DNA of 64,000 bases from JAWXBA01 sp048499805 (GTDB lineage: Bacteria > Gemmatimonadota > Gemmatimonadetes > Gemmatimonadales > GWC2-71-9), in NCBI GenBank assembly GCA_048499805.1, contig JASNZF010000001.1:372001-436000 (forward strand), in the 5' to 3' direction. Positions 57,953 to 64,000 of the stretch are shown piece after piece. Below the pieces are notes generated by a model. The model worked only from the letters and a program-made list of their open reading frames with translations, made no database searches and was not told the DNA's origin. Within the stretch, counting starts at the first letter, position 1. Each line of letters begins with the position of its first letter. The position numbers were made by a program, and so were the translations under genes.

Positions 57953-59802
57953 GCCCCGTCGCGCGGCGCGCGGCGGGTCCCGTCTGGCTGGCCCTGCTCG
58001 TCGCCGGTTGCGGGTCGGTGTCCACGCCGGCTGCTCCCACCCCTGACGACGGCTCGCTGGGATACCAGCGGGTCGTCGCGCCGTTTCCGGTGCGCGATTC
58101 CACCGGCGCGCCGCTCGACCTGGCGTTCCTCGGAGGGCTCAACCACCCCCGGCCCCAGCTGGCCGACCTCGACGGCGACGGCCACCTCGATCTCGTGATC
58201 CAGGAGTACAACGGGAGGATGCTCCACCTCCGCCGCGAGGGTTCCGGTCCCGACGGGCTGCCCCGGTTCCGGCTGGTGGAGTGGCAGCTTGGCGGCCTCG
58301 ACATCGGCGAGTGGTCCCGGTTCGCGGACCTCGACGGCGACGGCCTCGTCGACCTGCTCGCCGAGCTGCCGTTCAGCTACATCACGCTGCTGCGCAACCA
58401 GGGCGATGCCCGGACGCCGTCGTTCCGGCTGGCGGTCGACTCGCTCCGTGATGATGCGGGCACGGCGCTCTTTTCCGACCGGCAGAACATCCCCCAACTG
58501 GTGGACATCAACTGCAACGGCAAGCCGGACCTGATGATCGGGCGGCTTTCGGGACACATCCTCCACTATGAGGTGGTGGACCCGAAGGCGGCGGCACCAC
58601 GGTTCCGCCTGGTGACCGCGGAGTTCCAGGGGCTGGAGATCGTGACGGGGAACGGCTCCCTGCATGGTGCCAACACCATGGCATTCGTGGACCACGACGC
58701 CGACGGCGACCTTGACCTCTTCTGGGGGGACTTCTTCGAGGCGGGGCTGCTGCTGTTCGAGAACATCGGGACCTGCGCCGAGCCGCAGCTCCGCCGGGAG
58801 GGGACCCGGTTCCCGGTCGGCAACCCGCTGGTGACCAGTGGCTACAATGCCCCGGCCTTCGGCGACCTGATGGGGCAGGGGCGCCAGGACCTGGTCGTCG
58901 GCGTGCTGGGCGGGGCGTACGACCCCATCAAGACCTCGATCGACAACCTCCACTTCCTGGAGGCACTGCCTCGGGGGCAGTACCGCCACCGGACGGCGCA
59001 CCTCCTGCCGATGATCGACGTGGGCAACGAGTCGATCCCGGCGCTGGCGGACCTCGACGGCGATGGCGACCTGGATCTCGTGGTCGCCAACAAGATCGAG
59101 CCGGAGGCCCGGGGCACCTCCCGGATGTTCTGGTTCGAGAACACCGGGAGCCGGGCGGCACCGAGCCTTGCAATGCGTGGCGCCCTCCCGATCGAGGGGA
59201 AGTACCACTTCGCGCCGGCCTTTGGCGACATCGATGGCGACGGCCAGCTGGACCTGCTGCTCGGCAGCTTCGGGGCGAACGTGGCATGGTACCGGGTTGC
59301 CACCGGTCCCGGGGGACCAACGTTCACGCTCGTGGACTCGGCGCTCGTCACGATTACCCGAGGCAGCAACACCGTCCCGACGCTCGGGGACCTCGACGGT
59401 GATGGCCTGCTGGACCTCGTGATCGGAGAAGCGTCCGGGGCGTTCAATTACTACCGGAACACCGGCACCCGGACCACGCCGGTCTACACCCTGGTCAGCG
59501 ACGAATGGCTGGGGCAGCGGGTCGGCCGGCGGTCGTCGCCGTTGCTGGTGGACTTCGACGGCGACGGGCTGCTCGACCTGCTGGTCGGCACGGATGACGC
59601 GGGGCTCCGGCTCCTGCGGAACACCGGGACCCGCCAGGCGCCGGTGATGACCCTGGACCCGGGATTCCAGTTGCCGGTGTACCCACAGAGCGCACCGGCG
59701 GCGGCCGACCTCGATGGTGACGGCCGCCTGGACCTCGTCGTCGGGAACCGGAGCGGTGGATTGCTCTACTTCTCGCGGTCTGCGGCGAGCACCTGGAGAT
59801 AG
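57943..59802 (+). CDS. FG-GAP/VCBS-repeat lipoprotein
   Basis: 619 residues, lipobox LALLVAGC. It carries repeated Ca-binding-type blades with D-x-D-x-D-G-x-x-D-L: LADLDGDGHLDLVIQEYNG, FADLDGDGLVDLLAELP, VDHDADGDLDLFWGD, ALADLDGDGDLDLVVAN, FGDIDGDGQLDLLLGSFG and AADLDGDGRLDLVVGN. Integrin-alpha-like propeller at the cell surface. Last gene of the four-gene propeller operon; its end overlaps a convergent small gene by 37 bases. Confidence 0.87.
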   Translation: MRLSPVARRAAGPVWLALLVAGCGSVSTPAAPTPDDGSLGYQRVVAPFPVRDSTGAPLDLAFLGGLNHPRPQLADLDGDGHLDLVIQEYNGRMLHLRREGSGPDGLPRFRLVEWQLGGLDIGEWSRFADLDGDGLVDLLAELPFSYITLLRNQGDARTPSFRLAVDSLRDDAGTALFSDRQNIPQLVDINCNGKPDLMIGRLSGHILHYEVVDPKAAAPRFRLVTAEFQGLEIVTGNGSLHGANTMAFVDHDADGDLDLFWGDFFEAGLLLFENIGTCAEPQLRREGTRFPVGNPLVTSGYNAPAFGDLMGQGRQDLVVGVLGGAYDPIKTSIDNLHFLEALPRGQYRHRTAHLLPMIDVGNESIPALADLDGDGDLDLVVANKIEPEARGTSRMFWFENTGSRAAPSLAMRGALPIEGKYHFAPAFGDIDGDGQLDLLLGSFGANVAWYRVATGPGGPTFTLVDSALVTITRGSNTVPTLGDLDGDGLLDLVIGEASGAFNYYRNTGTRTTPVYTLVSDEWLGQRVGRRSSPLLVDFDGDGLLDLLVGTDDAGLRLLRNTGTRQAPVMTLDPGFQLPVYPQSAPAAADLDGDGRLDLVVGNRSGGLLYFSRSAASTWR

Positions 59803-60203
59803 GCGGGACCGATCGTCCCGATTGGCCTTGCGCCGAGAGTGCCCGGCCACTCGCAGGCCATCGGCTCGACGGTGCAGCCGGGCTGCCATACCGATCGGCC
59901 AAGTCCCGCCAGCCGGGTGACCATGGCCTTGTAGTGCGCCAGGACACCCCGGATCGGCGGGTGGGATCCCTGCTGTGGTGGACCGAGCACCTCCAACACC
60001 ACCTGGTGGTCGTCGAGGGTCAGCCGTTCGAAGCTGAACTCCGGGTATTCGAGGGGCAGGTTGAGCCAGGCCTGGCGGGCGCACCTGGCAAGCGACCGCA
60101 GGACAATGCGATCGGGGTGAACGCGGAGCAGGAGGCGCAGGCGTTCCGGCGGGGGGGTGTTGGACCGTGGGCGCGAGGCCGCCGGCAGGGGCTGGTGGGG
60201 CAT
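59766..60203 (-). CDS. Hypothetical protein, 145 residues
   Basis: No family recognised. The central part (LRLLLRVHPDRIVLRSLARCARQAWLNLPLEYPEFSFERLTLDDHQVVLEVLGPP) is protein-like, with a mixed alpha/beta look. The C-terminus lies within the end of the propeller lipoprotein gene on the other strand. The start ATG at 60203 follows a Pro/Arg-rich in-frame extension to 60272 that looks non-coding. A moderate-confidence gene. Confidence 0.5.
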   Translation of the reverse strand: MPHQPLPAASRPRSNTPPPERLRLLLRVHPDRIVLRSLARCARQAWLNLPLEYPEFSFERLTLDDHQVVLEVLGPPQQGSHPPIRGVLAHYKAMVTRLAGLGRSVWQPGCTVEPMACEWPGTLGARPIGTIGPAYLQVLAADREK

Positions 60204-60318
60204 GGTGGCTCCGGTGCGGGTGGAGCCACGATGGGGCCGGGGTGGGGTGGGGCGGCAACCAAAACCCGGCAAAGTGGACCAGAATCACCCCAATCAGCGG
60301 TCGGGCTGGGGAGGGAAG

Positions 60319-60347
60319 TTGACCGGGGCGGCTTGCAGCCCTAGTTT
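60319..60347 (+). promoter_or_regulatory. Promoter of the tRNA-Ala/tRNA-Gln unit
   Basis: TTGACC (60319-60324), 17-base spacer, TAGTTT (60342-60347). Predicted initiation is about 20 bases before tRNA-Ala. The rest of the gap 60204-60373 shows nothing else. Confidence 0.65.
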
Positions 60348-60373
60348 TGATGGCCGTGCAGGTCTTGGCCTCC

Positions 60374-60446
60374 GGGGCTGTAGCTCAGCTGGGAGAGCGC
60401 TGCGTTCGCAATGCAGAGGTCAGGGGTTCGATCCCCCTCAGCTCCA
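60374..60446 (+). tRNA. tRNA-Ala (CGC anticodon)
   Basis: 73-base cloverleaf. GGGGCTG pairs with CAGCTCC (one G-T), the D-arm is GTAGCTCAGCTGGGAGAGC, the anticodon CGC is at 60407-60409, the T-arm has GGTTCGATCCC, discriminator A. CCA not encoded. Confidence 0.96.
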
Positions 60447-60454
60447 TGTACCGC

Positions 60455-60527
60455 TGCCCCTTGGTGTAACTGGCAACACGCCTGACTCTGGATCAGGAGA
60501 GTCCTGGTTCGATCCCAGGAGGGGCAA
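60455..60527 (+). tRNA. tRNA-Gln (CTG anticodon)
   Basis: TGCCCCT pairs with AGGGGCA; anticodon stem CCTGA/TCAGG encloses CTCTGGA with CTG at 60488-60490; T-arm GGTTCGATCCC; discriminator A. It lies eight bases after tRNA-Ala, so the two are co-transcribed. CCA not encoded. Confidence 0.95.
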
Positions 60528-60529
60528 TG

Positions 60530-60564
60530 GGAAGCCCGGCATCGCATCGCGATGCCGGGCTTCC
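60530..60564. terminator. Hairpin terminator after the tRNA pair, shared with the convergent PAP2 gene
   Basis: A perfect 16-bp stem, GGAAGCCCGGCATCGC, with loop ATC, begins two bases after tRNA-Gln. Only a short T run (TTGCGTT) follows. Its placement between convergent transcripts fits a bidirectional terminator. Confidence 0.8.
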
Positions 60565-60587
60565 TTGCGTTCGAGCCTTCCGACCGG

Positions 60588-61523
60588 TCAGACCTGCTTC
60601 ACCTCGACCGGCCAGATCTTCAGGACCAGGCACCCGATCAGCACCGCGATTCCCAGTCCCACCACCGCATCGAGTACATAGTGCACCCGGAAGTAGATCA
60701 CCGCGGCCATGATGCCGATGGCCACCGGCGCAATCAGGGCGCCCAGGCGTCGGCAGCCGCTGAAGCCGAGGAATACGGCGATGGAGGAGGCCGCGACGTG
60801 GCTCGAGGGAAACGCGGATCCCCAGGAGTCGTGGCGGTCGTTGAGCTGCCGCACCAGCCGGACCGGCAGGTCGGCATCGGTCTGCGAGTCGGGCCACCCC
60901 CAGACATACGCCGGACCGGCCACGGGAAAGAGCAGGAACAACAGGTAGCAGGTCAGGAAGGTCAGGGTGATCCCGAAGATCGCCCGGCGCGCATGCTCGC
61001 GGCGACCCATCGCCCAGAGGACCATGGGCGAGGCGATTACCATCGGGAAGAAGGCCAGGTAGGAGAAGCCGAGGAGCCAACTGAGGACCGGAGTCCCGGT
61101 GTACCCGGTGTACTGCATCAGGAACCGGGTCCCCGCCAACCGACCCTCCCACTGGAGAATCTGGGGGTCGAATGAGTTGCCGAGCCAGGAGCGCGGGGCA
61201 TTGACGAGGCCGATCGACCCGTAGACCGCCAGCAGCACGACCAGCGGATACCATTCCGCCAGCAGCCGGCCGAAGGCCCCGGGTTCCTTCCGGGCTGCGG
61301 GGGCGAGTCCCACGAGGACCAGGAGCAGCGCGTGGGCGGTCATCAGGTAGCCGAGTTCCTGCAGGCTGATCCTGGGATCGCCGGTCAGGTACACGGTGGC
61401 GAGGACGAGCGCAGAACAGATGGCATAGACCAGGGTGATCTGGTCGAGGGGGGCCAGCTTCCCGTCGGCAGGAGTGTGCCAGGAGCCAGGACGTGTTTCC
61501 AGTGTCCGCAATACAACGGTCAC
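60588..61523 (-). CDS. PAP2-family membrane phosphatase / phosphotransferase
   Basis: 311 residues, about six to eight membrane helices. The PAP2 active-site motifs are SAFPSSHVAASSIAVFLGF (motif 2, catalytic His) and IYFRVHYVLDAVVGL (motif 3 with His/Asp). Motif 1 is degenerate. The long N-terminal membrane part and YGSIGLVNAPRSWLGNSFD resemble inositol-phosphorylceramide synthase/Aur1-like members, so a lipid phosphotransferase is possible. Faces the neighbouring tRNA unit. Confidence 0.85.
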   Translation of the reverse strand: MTVVLRTLETRPGSWHTPADGKLAPLDQITLVYAICSALVLATVYLTGDPRISLQELGYLMTAHALLLVLVGLAPAARKEPGAFGRLLAEWYPLVVLLAVYGSIGLVNAPRSWLGNSFDPQILQWEGRLAGTRFLMQYTGYTGTPVLSWLLGFSYLAFFPMVIASPMVLWAMGRREHARRAIFGITLTFLTCYLLFLLFPVAGPAYVWGWPDSQTDADLPVRLVRQLNDRHDSWGSAFPSSHVAASSIAVFLGFSGCRRLGALIAPVAIGIMAAVIYFRVHYVLDAVVGLGIAVLIGCLVLKIWPVEVKQV

Positions 61524-61613
61524 GCCAGGCTCCGCAGCGAGGACCCTTCGGCGACAGGGGACGCGCCGCGAGGAGAAGCCTCAAATCTCGCGGCGCGGCG
61601 GACCGGGGGCAAG

Positions 61614-62684
61614 CTAGGGTGGCGGTGGGGCCGGCCGGGCGCCGGGAAGCGGGCTGGACACAGGGTCCGCTCCCTCCTGCCGCAGGGTCAGGACAGCCCC
61701 CGCTGGCACCGGCGCCGCCCCCCGGGCCCACATCAGCGCCAGCCCGATGCCGATCCAGGTGAATTCTCGGAGCCGGCTGACGACACTGGCATACACCGCC
61801 AGCGGGGCGGAGTACCCGAGGGCCAGGAAGATCCCGATCAGCGAGCCCTCCTTGGAGCCCAGCTCGAAGGGCATGAAGAAGAAGGCGTTGAGCGCCAGCG
61901 CCGCGAGGCCGCCGATGCAGAGCGCCTCCGCATAGCTGATCGGCACCCCGACCCCCCGGCAGATCAGCCAGAACTCGAGGACCTGTGCTCCCCGGCCGGC
62001 GCACTCCAGTCCGAACGCCGCGGCGAACCTGCCCGGCCGCTCGTGCCAGAATTGCCGGATCTGGACATCCATCTCCACCAGGCTGCCGCGATGCCGCTCC
62101 AGGGCGCCGCCCAGCCGCCGGAGCCCCGGGATCCGGGTGAGCAGATTGAGGAGCGCCTCGAGGACGCCGCGCCGGTGGGCGGAGAGCACCAGCGCCGCCA
62201 GGCCAAGGATGGCGACGGCCAGGATGGCAATACCCGAGAGGTGCCAGGCGGTGCGCGGCAGGACGATCAACCCGGCGACCAGCGCGGCGAGCCAGAGCGC
62301 AAAAGAACTGAGGGCGTGGAGCAGGTAGTAGAGGACCGTGGCACCGGTGGCTCGGCTGGTTCCGGTCCAGGCCGCGGTCGCAGCGGCGCGGTACGGCTCG
62401 CCCCCGGCATTGACGACCGGGGTGATGTAGTTGATGCCGAACGCCGAGGTGGTGATCGCGAAGCTGGCCCAGAACCCGGGACGCCTGGGTTCGTCCAGGA
62501 GCAGCACCATCCAGGCGGCGTTGTAGCAGGCGTAGACGATCACGTACACGCCAAGTACCGGAAGGAGGATCCAGCCCGCCTGTCGAAGGTTGTCGATGAG
62601 GGTGTCGAGGCCGACCGCCCAGAGGATGCCCGCGAAGACCAGGGTTCCCGCCGCGAGGAGTCCGGTCCGGACCCCGGGGCTCAC
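61614..62684 (-). CDS. UPF0104/lysylphosphatidylglycerol-synthase-type membrane protein
   Basis: 356 residues with about eight membrane helices of the LPG_synthase_TM fold, the flippase-like half of MprF. Conserved segment: FGINYITPVVNAGGEPYRAAATAAW, and MPFELGSKEGSLIGIFLALGYS near the end. No synthase domain is attached. Relatives are linked to glycolipid or polyprenyl-lipid movement. GTG 62684 overlaps the DUF983 stop (GTGA), indicating coupling. A Pro-rich C-terminal tail. Confidence 0.87.
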   Translation of the reverse strand: MSPGVRTGLLAAGTLVFAGILWAVGLDTLIDNLRQAGWILLPVLGVYVIVYACYNAAWMVLLLDEPRRPGFWASFAITTSAFGINYITPVVNAGGEPYRAAATAAWTGTSRATGATVLYYLLHALSSFALWLAALVAGLIVLPRTAWHLSGIAILAVAILGLAALVLSAHRRGVLEALLNLLTRIPGLRRLGGALERHRGSLVEMDVQIRQFWHERPGRFAAAFGLECAGRGAQVLEFWLICRGVGVPISYAEALCIGGLAALALNAFFFMPFELGSKEGSLIGIFLALGYSAPLAVYASVVSRLREFTWIGIGLALMWARGAAPVPAGAVLTLRQEGADPVSSPLPGARPAPPPP

Positions 62685-63139
62685 ACCATGCTCCCGGGGG
62701 AGGTCTCGCCCTGCTCGGGGAAGACGGCGAGGTGCATCGCGAGAAAGAGGGTCTTGGAAAGCGGGTAGGTCACGATCGGTGCGATGACCACCAGTGGTGC
62801 CCCCAGCCACTGGATCGCCGTCCACGGTGGGGTGGGCCAGGTCAGGACCAGAACGCCGAGGAAGAGCACCATGAAGATCAGTTCCGCCGCCACGATGTTC
62901 AGCATGTAGGCGCCCACGATGTAGCCCTGCTCGCCCTGCTCGAAGTCCAGGTCGCAGCGGGGGCAGCGAGGGAGCATCTGGACCCAGCGCCGGAAGATCC
63001 CGCCGGCCCCGCACCGGGGACAGCGGCGCCGGAGGGCGCGCCAGACCAGGAGGGGCGGCGCGGTCCGACCCGGGTGGGGGCCGTTTTGCGGCGCGGGGGC
63101 GGTTGCCCCGATATTATGGGATGGTACCTGTTGGCTCAC
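62681..63139 (-). CDS. DUF983 zinc-ribbon membrane protein
   Basis: 152 residues. A zinc-ribbon pair CPRCGAGG...CPRCDLDFE at about 40-63 precedes two membrane helices (ELIFMVLFLGVLVLTW, LVVIAPIVTYPLSKTLFLAM), the DUF983 layout. Often found near cytochrome oxidase genes in other bacteria; the divergent cytochrome here is compatible. GTG start with GAGG upstream. The start region overlaps the probable promoter of the cytochrome gene. Confidence 0.87.
   Translation of the reverse strand: MSQQVPSHNIGATAPAPQNGPHPGRTAPPLLVWRALRRRCPRCGAGGIFRRWVQMLPRCPRCDLDFEQGEQGYIVGAYMLNIVAAELIFMVLFLGVLVLTWPTPPWTAIQWLGAPLVVIAPIVTYPLSKTLFLAMHLAVFPEQGETSPGSMV
63112..63117 (+). promoter_or_regulatory. -10 box of the diheme cytochrome gene
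   Basis: TATTAT in an A/T patch inside the DUF983 coding start; predicted leader of about 48 bases to 63172. The -35 element is unclear. Confidence 0.4.
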
Positions 63140-63171
63140 GTGCCGTCATCCTCGAACTCTGGTCGTTGTCC

Positions 63172-64000
63172 ATGCCCTGCCGCCCCCTGCTTCCCGCCCT
63201 CCTGACTCTGGCCGCCCTCCTGCCCGCCTGCCAGGTGGTGGAGCGGCCCCCGGTGCGCGCGGCTGCCGCTCCCACCCGGTACGCGGTGCCCCACGACAGT
63301 CTGCTCCCCGCCGGGATCGAGGGCGCCTCGATCCGCCGCGGCCGGGCCCTGGTGCTGCAGACCCGGGACAGCCTGCCGGACCACGTTGGCAACAAGCTGC
63401 GCTGCACCAGTTGTCACCTCGATGGCGGGGTGCGCCCGGACGCCATGTCCCTGGTGGGGGTCTACGCCCGGTTCCCGCAGTACCGGACCCGCAGCAATGT
63501 CGTCGAGCGAATGGAGGACCGGGTCAACGACTGCTTCCGCCGAAGCATGAACGGCCGGGCGCTGGATGTCGAGGGGAAGGACATGCGGGACATCGTGGCG
63601 TGGTTTGGGTGGATCTCCCGCGGCGTCCCGGTGGGCACCACCGCTCCAGGGGCCGGGATGCCGCCGGTGCCGCCGCTCGAGCCGGATCTAGCAGCCGGGG
63701 CCACGCTCTATGCCGAGACCTGTGCGCGTTGCCATGGTCCGGGGGGGGAGGGGACGGTGATCGCCCCGCCGGTCTGGGGGGATTCGTCGTACAACATCGG
63801 CGCCGGCATGGCCCGGCTCCGCACGCTGGCGGCGTTCCTGCGGACCAACATGCCGTACGACCTTCCGGGATCGCTCACCGACCAGCAGGCCTACGACATC
63901 GCGGCCTACGTCAACGGCCAGCCGCGCCCCGACTTCGCGGGGAAGGAACTGGACTGGCCGGCCGGGAACCCGCCACCGGATGTGGCGTACCCCACGCGGG
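63172..64000 (+). CDS. TsdA-like diheme c-type cytochrome (partial, runs off window)
   Basis: At least 276 residues. A signal peptide/lipobox-like start (LTLAALLPAC) is followed by heme 1 in LRCTSCHLDGG and a conserved Cys in VNDCFRRSMNGRAL. That Cys corresponds to the unusual axial cysteine ligand of thiosulfate dehydrogenase TsdA. A cytochrome-c domain with heme 2 follows (LYAETCARCHGPGGEG). YARFPQYRTRSNVVERMEDRVNDCF matches that family's first domain. It would oxidise thiosulfate to tetrathionate or act on a related sulfur compound. The frame is open to base 64000. Confidence 0.82.
   Translation, partial: MPCRPLLPALLTLAALLPACQVVERPPVRAAAAPTRYAVPHDSLLPAGIEGASIRRGRALVLQTRDSLPDHVGNKLRCTSCHLDGGVRPDAMSLVGVYARFPQYRTRSNVVERMEDRVNDCFRRSMNGRALDVEGKDMRDIVAWFGWISRGVPVGTTAPGAGMPPVPPLEPDLAAGATLYAETCARCHGPGGEGTVIAPPVWGDSSYNIGAGMARLRTLAAFLRTNMPYDLPGSLTDQQAYDIAAYVNGQPRPDFAGKELDWPAGNPPPDVAYPTR

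Noticed and set aside
1..64000. CRISPR arrays, insertion sequences, integrases, prophage genes, rRNA
   Set aside because: No regularly spaced repeats, transposase/integrase motifs or rRNA segments were recognised anywhere in the window.

Overview
This is a roughly 70% GC stretch from a Gram-negative bacterium: it has an OmpA-type protein, a porin, a TonB-dependent receptor, Mla lipid-transport genes and several lipoproteins. Gene content (arginine cluster with a transcarbamylase of the N-acyl-ornithine type, LVIVD/'choice-of-anchor B' proteins, DUF4384 and DinB-like proteins, start codons without leaders) is most reminiscent of Gemmatimonadota or a close relative. That placement is an inference from gene content, not from a marker gene. 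Coding density is very high, no gap exceeds 300 bases, and I see no insertion sequence, prophage, integrase, rRNA or CRISPR array.

Layout. 1-1165: end of an OmpA-family gene (minus). 1347-10786: a nine-gene arginine operon, argG - P-loop protein - argC - argD - argF' - argB - argE - argH - argR, with an ARG box overlapping the argG promoter. 10926-14952: a PQQ-type propeller lipoprotein and a kelch protein. 15045-17596: xdhC, a MobA-like nucleotidyltransferase, tRNA-Asn and a HAD phosphatase. 17644-22044: a KdpDE-like two-component pair divergent from the potassium transporter kup. 22047-27255: an SF2/SNF2-like helicase and an Eco57I-type adenine methylase, a compact two-gene defence-like pair. 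27376-29504: an RsbRD-type regulator, a hydrolase and a Nudix enzyme.

29554-36481: an iron operon led by a strong promoter with a duplicated 22-bp-phased motif. It encodes a membrane-anchored DtxR-FeoA fusion, FeoB, a second DtxR regulator, a di-heme (DHOR/DUF1111) lipoprotein, a Tat-type Rieske lipoprotein and a porin. A TonB receptor and a 3-hydroxyacyl-CoA-dehydrogenase-like gene converge on it. 39779-43721: small outer-membrane, DinB-like, SnoaL-like, DUF4384 and phosphatase-like genes. 43890-51971: NAD synthetase, thioesterase, patatin, membrane protein, a short MutY, mlaE-mlaF-mlaD and RNase Z. 52065-59802: four co-oriented secreted beta-propeller genes, including two tandem paralogues. 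60374-60527: tRNA-Ala and tRNA-Gln. 60588-64000: PAP2, a UPF0104/LPG-synthase-like flippase-type protein, DUF983 and a TsdA-like diheme cytochrome cut by the window edge.

Three themes stand out. (i) The arginine operon carries a transcarbamylase with Val at position 92 and Glu at position 302 instead of the Glu92/Lys302 of acetylornithine enzymes. It also has an unassigned P-loop protein where an acylglutamate synthase would be expected, so the pathway may run on N-succinyl intermediates. (ii) At least five intergenic elements are built from 7-bp (in one arm 8-bp) G-rich repeats, mostly folding into long hairpins, and most of them begin at a stop codon. (iii) Several genes have a TAnnnT -10 box 5-8 bases before the start codon and no Shine-Dalgarno sequence, the signature of leaderless transcripts.
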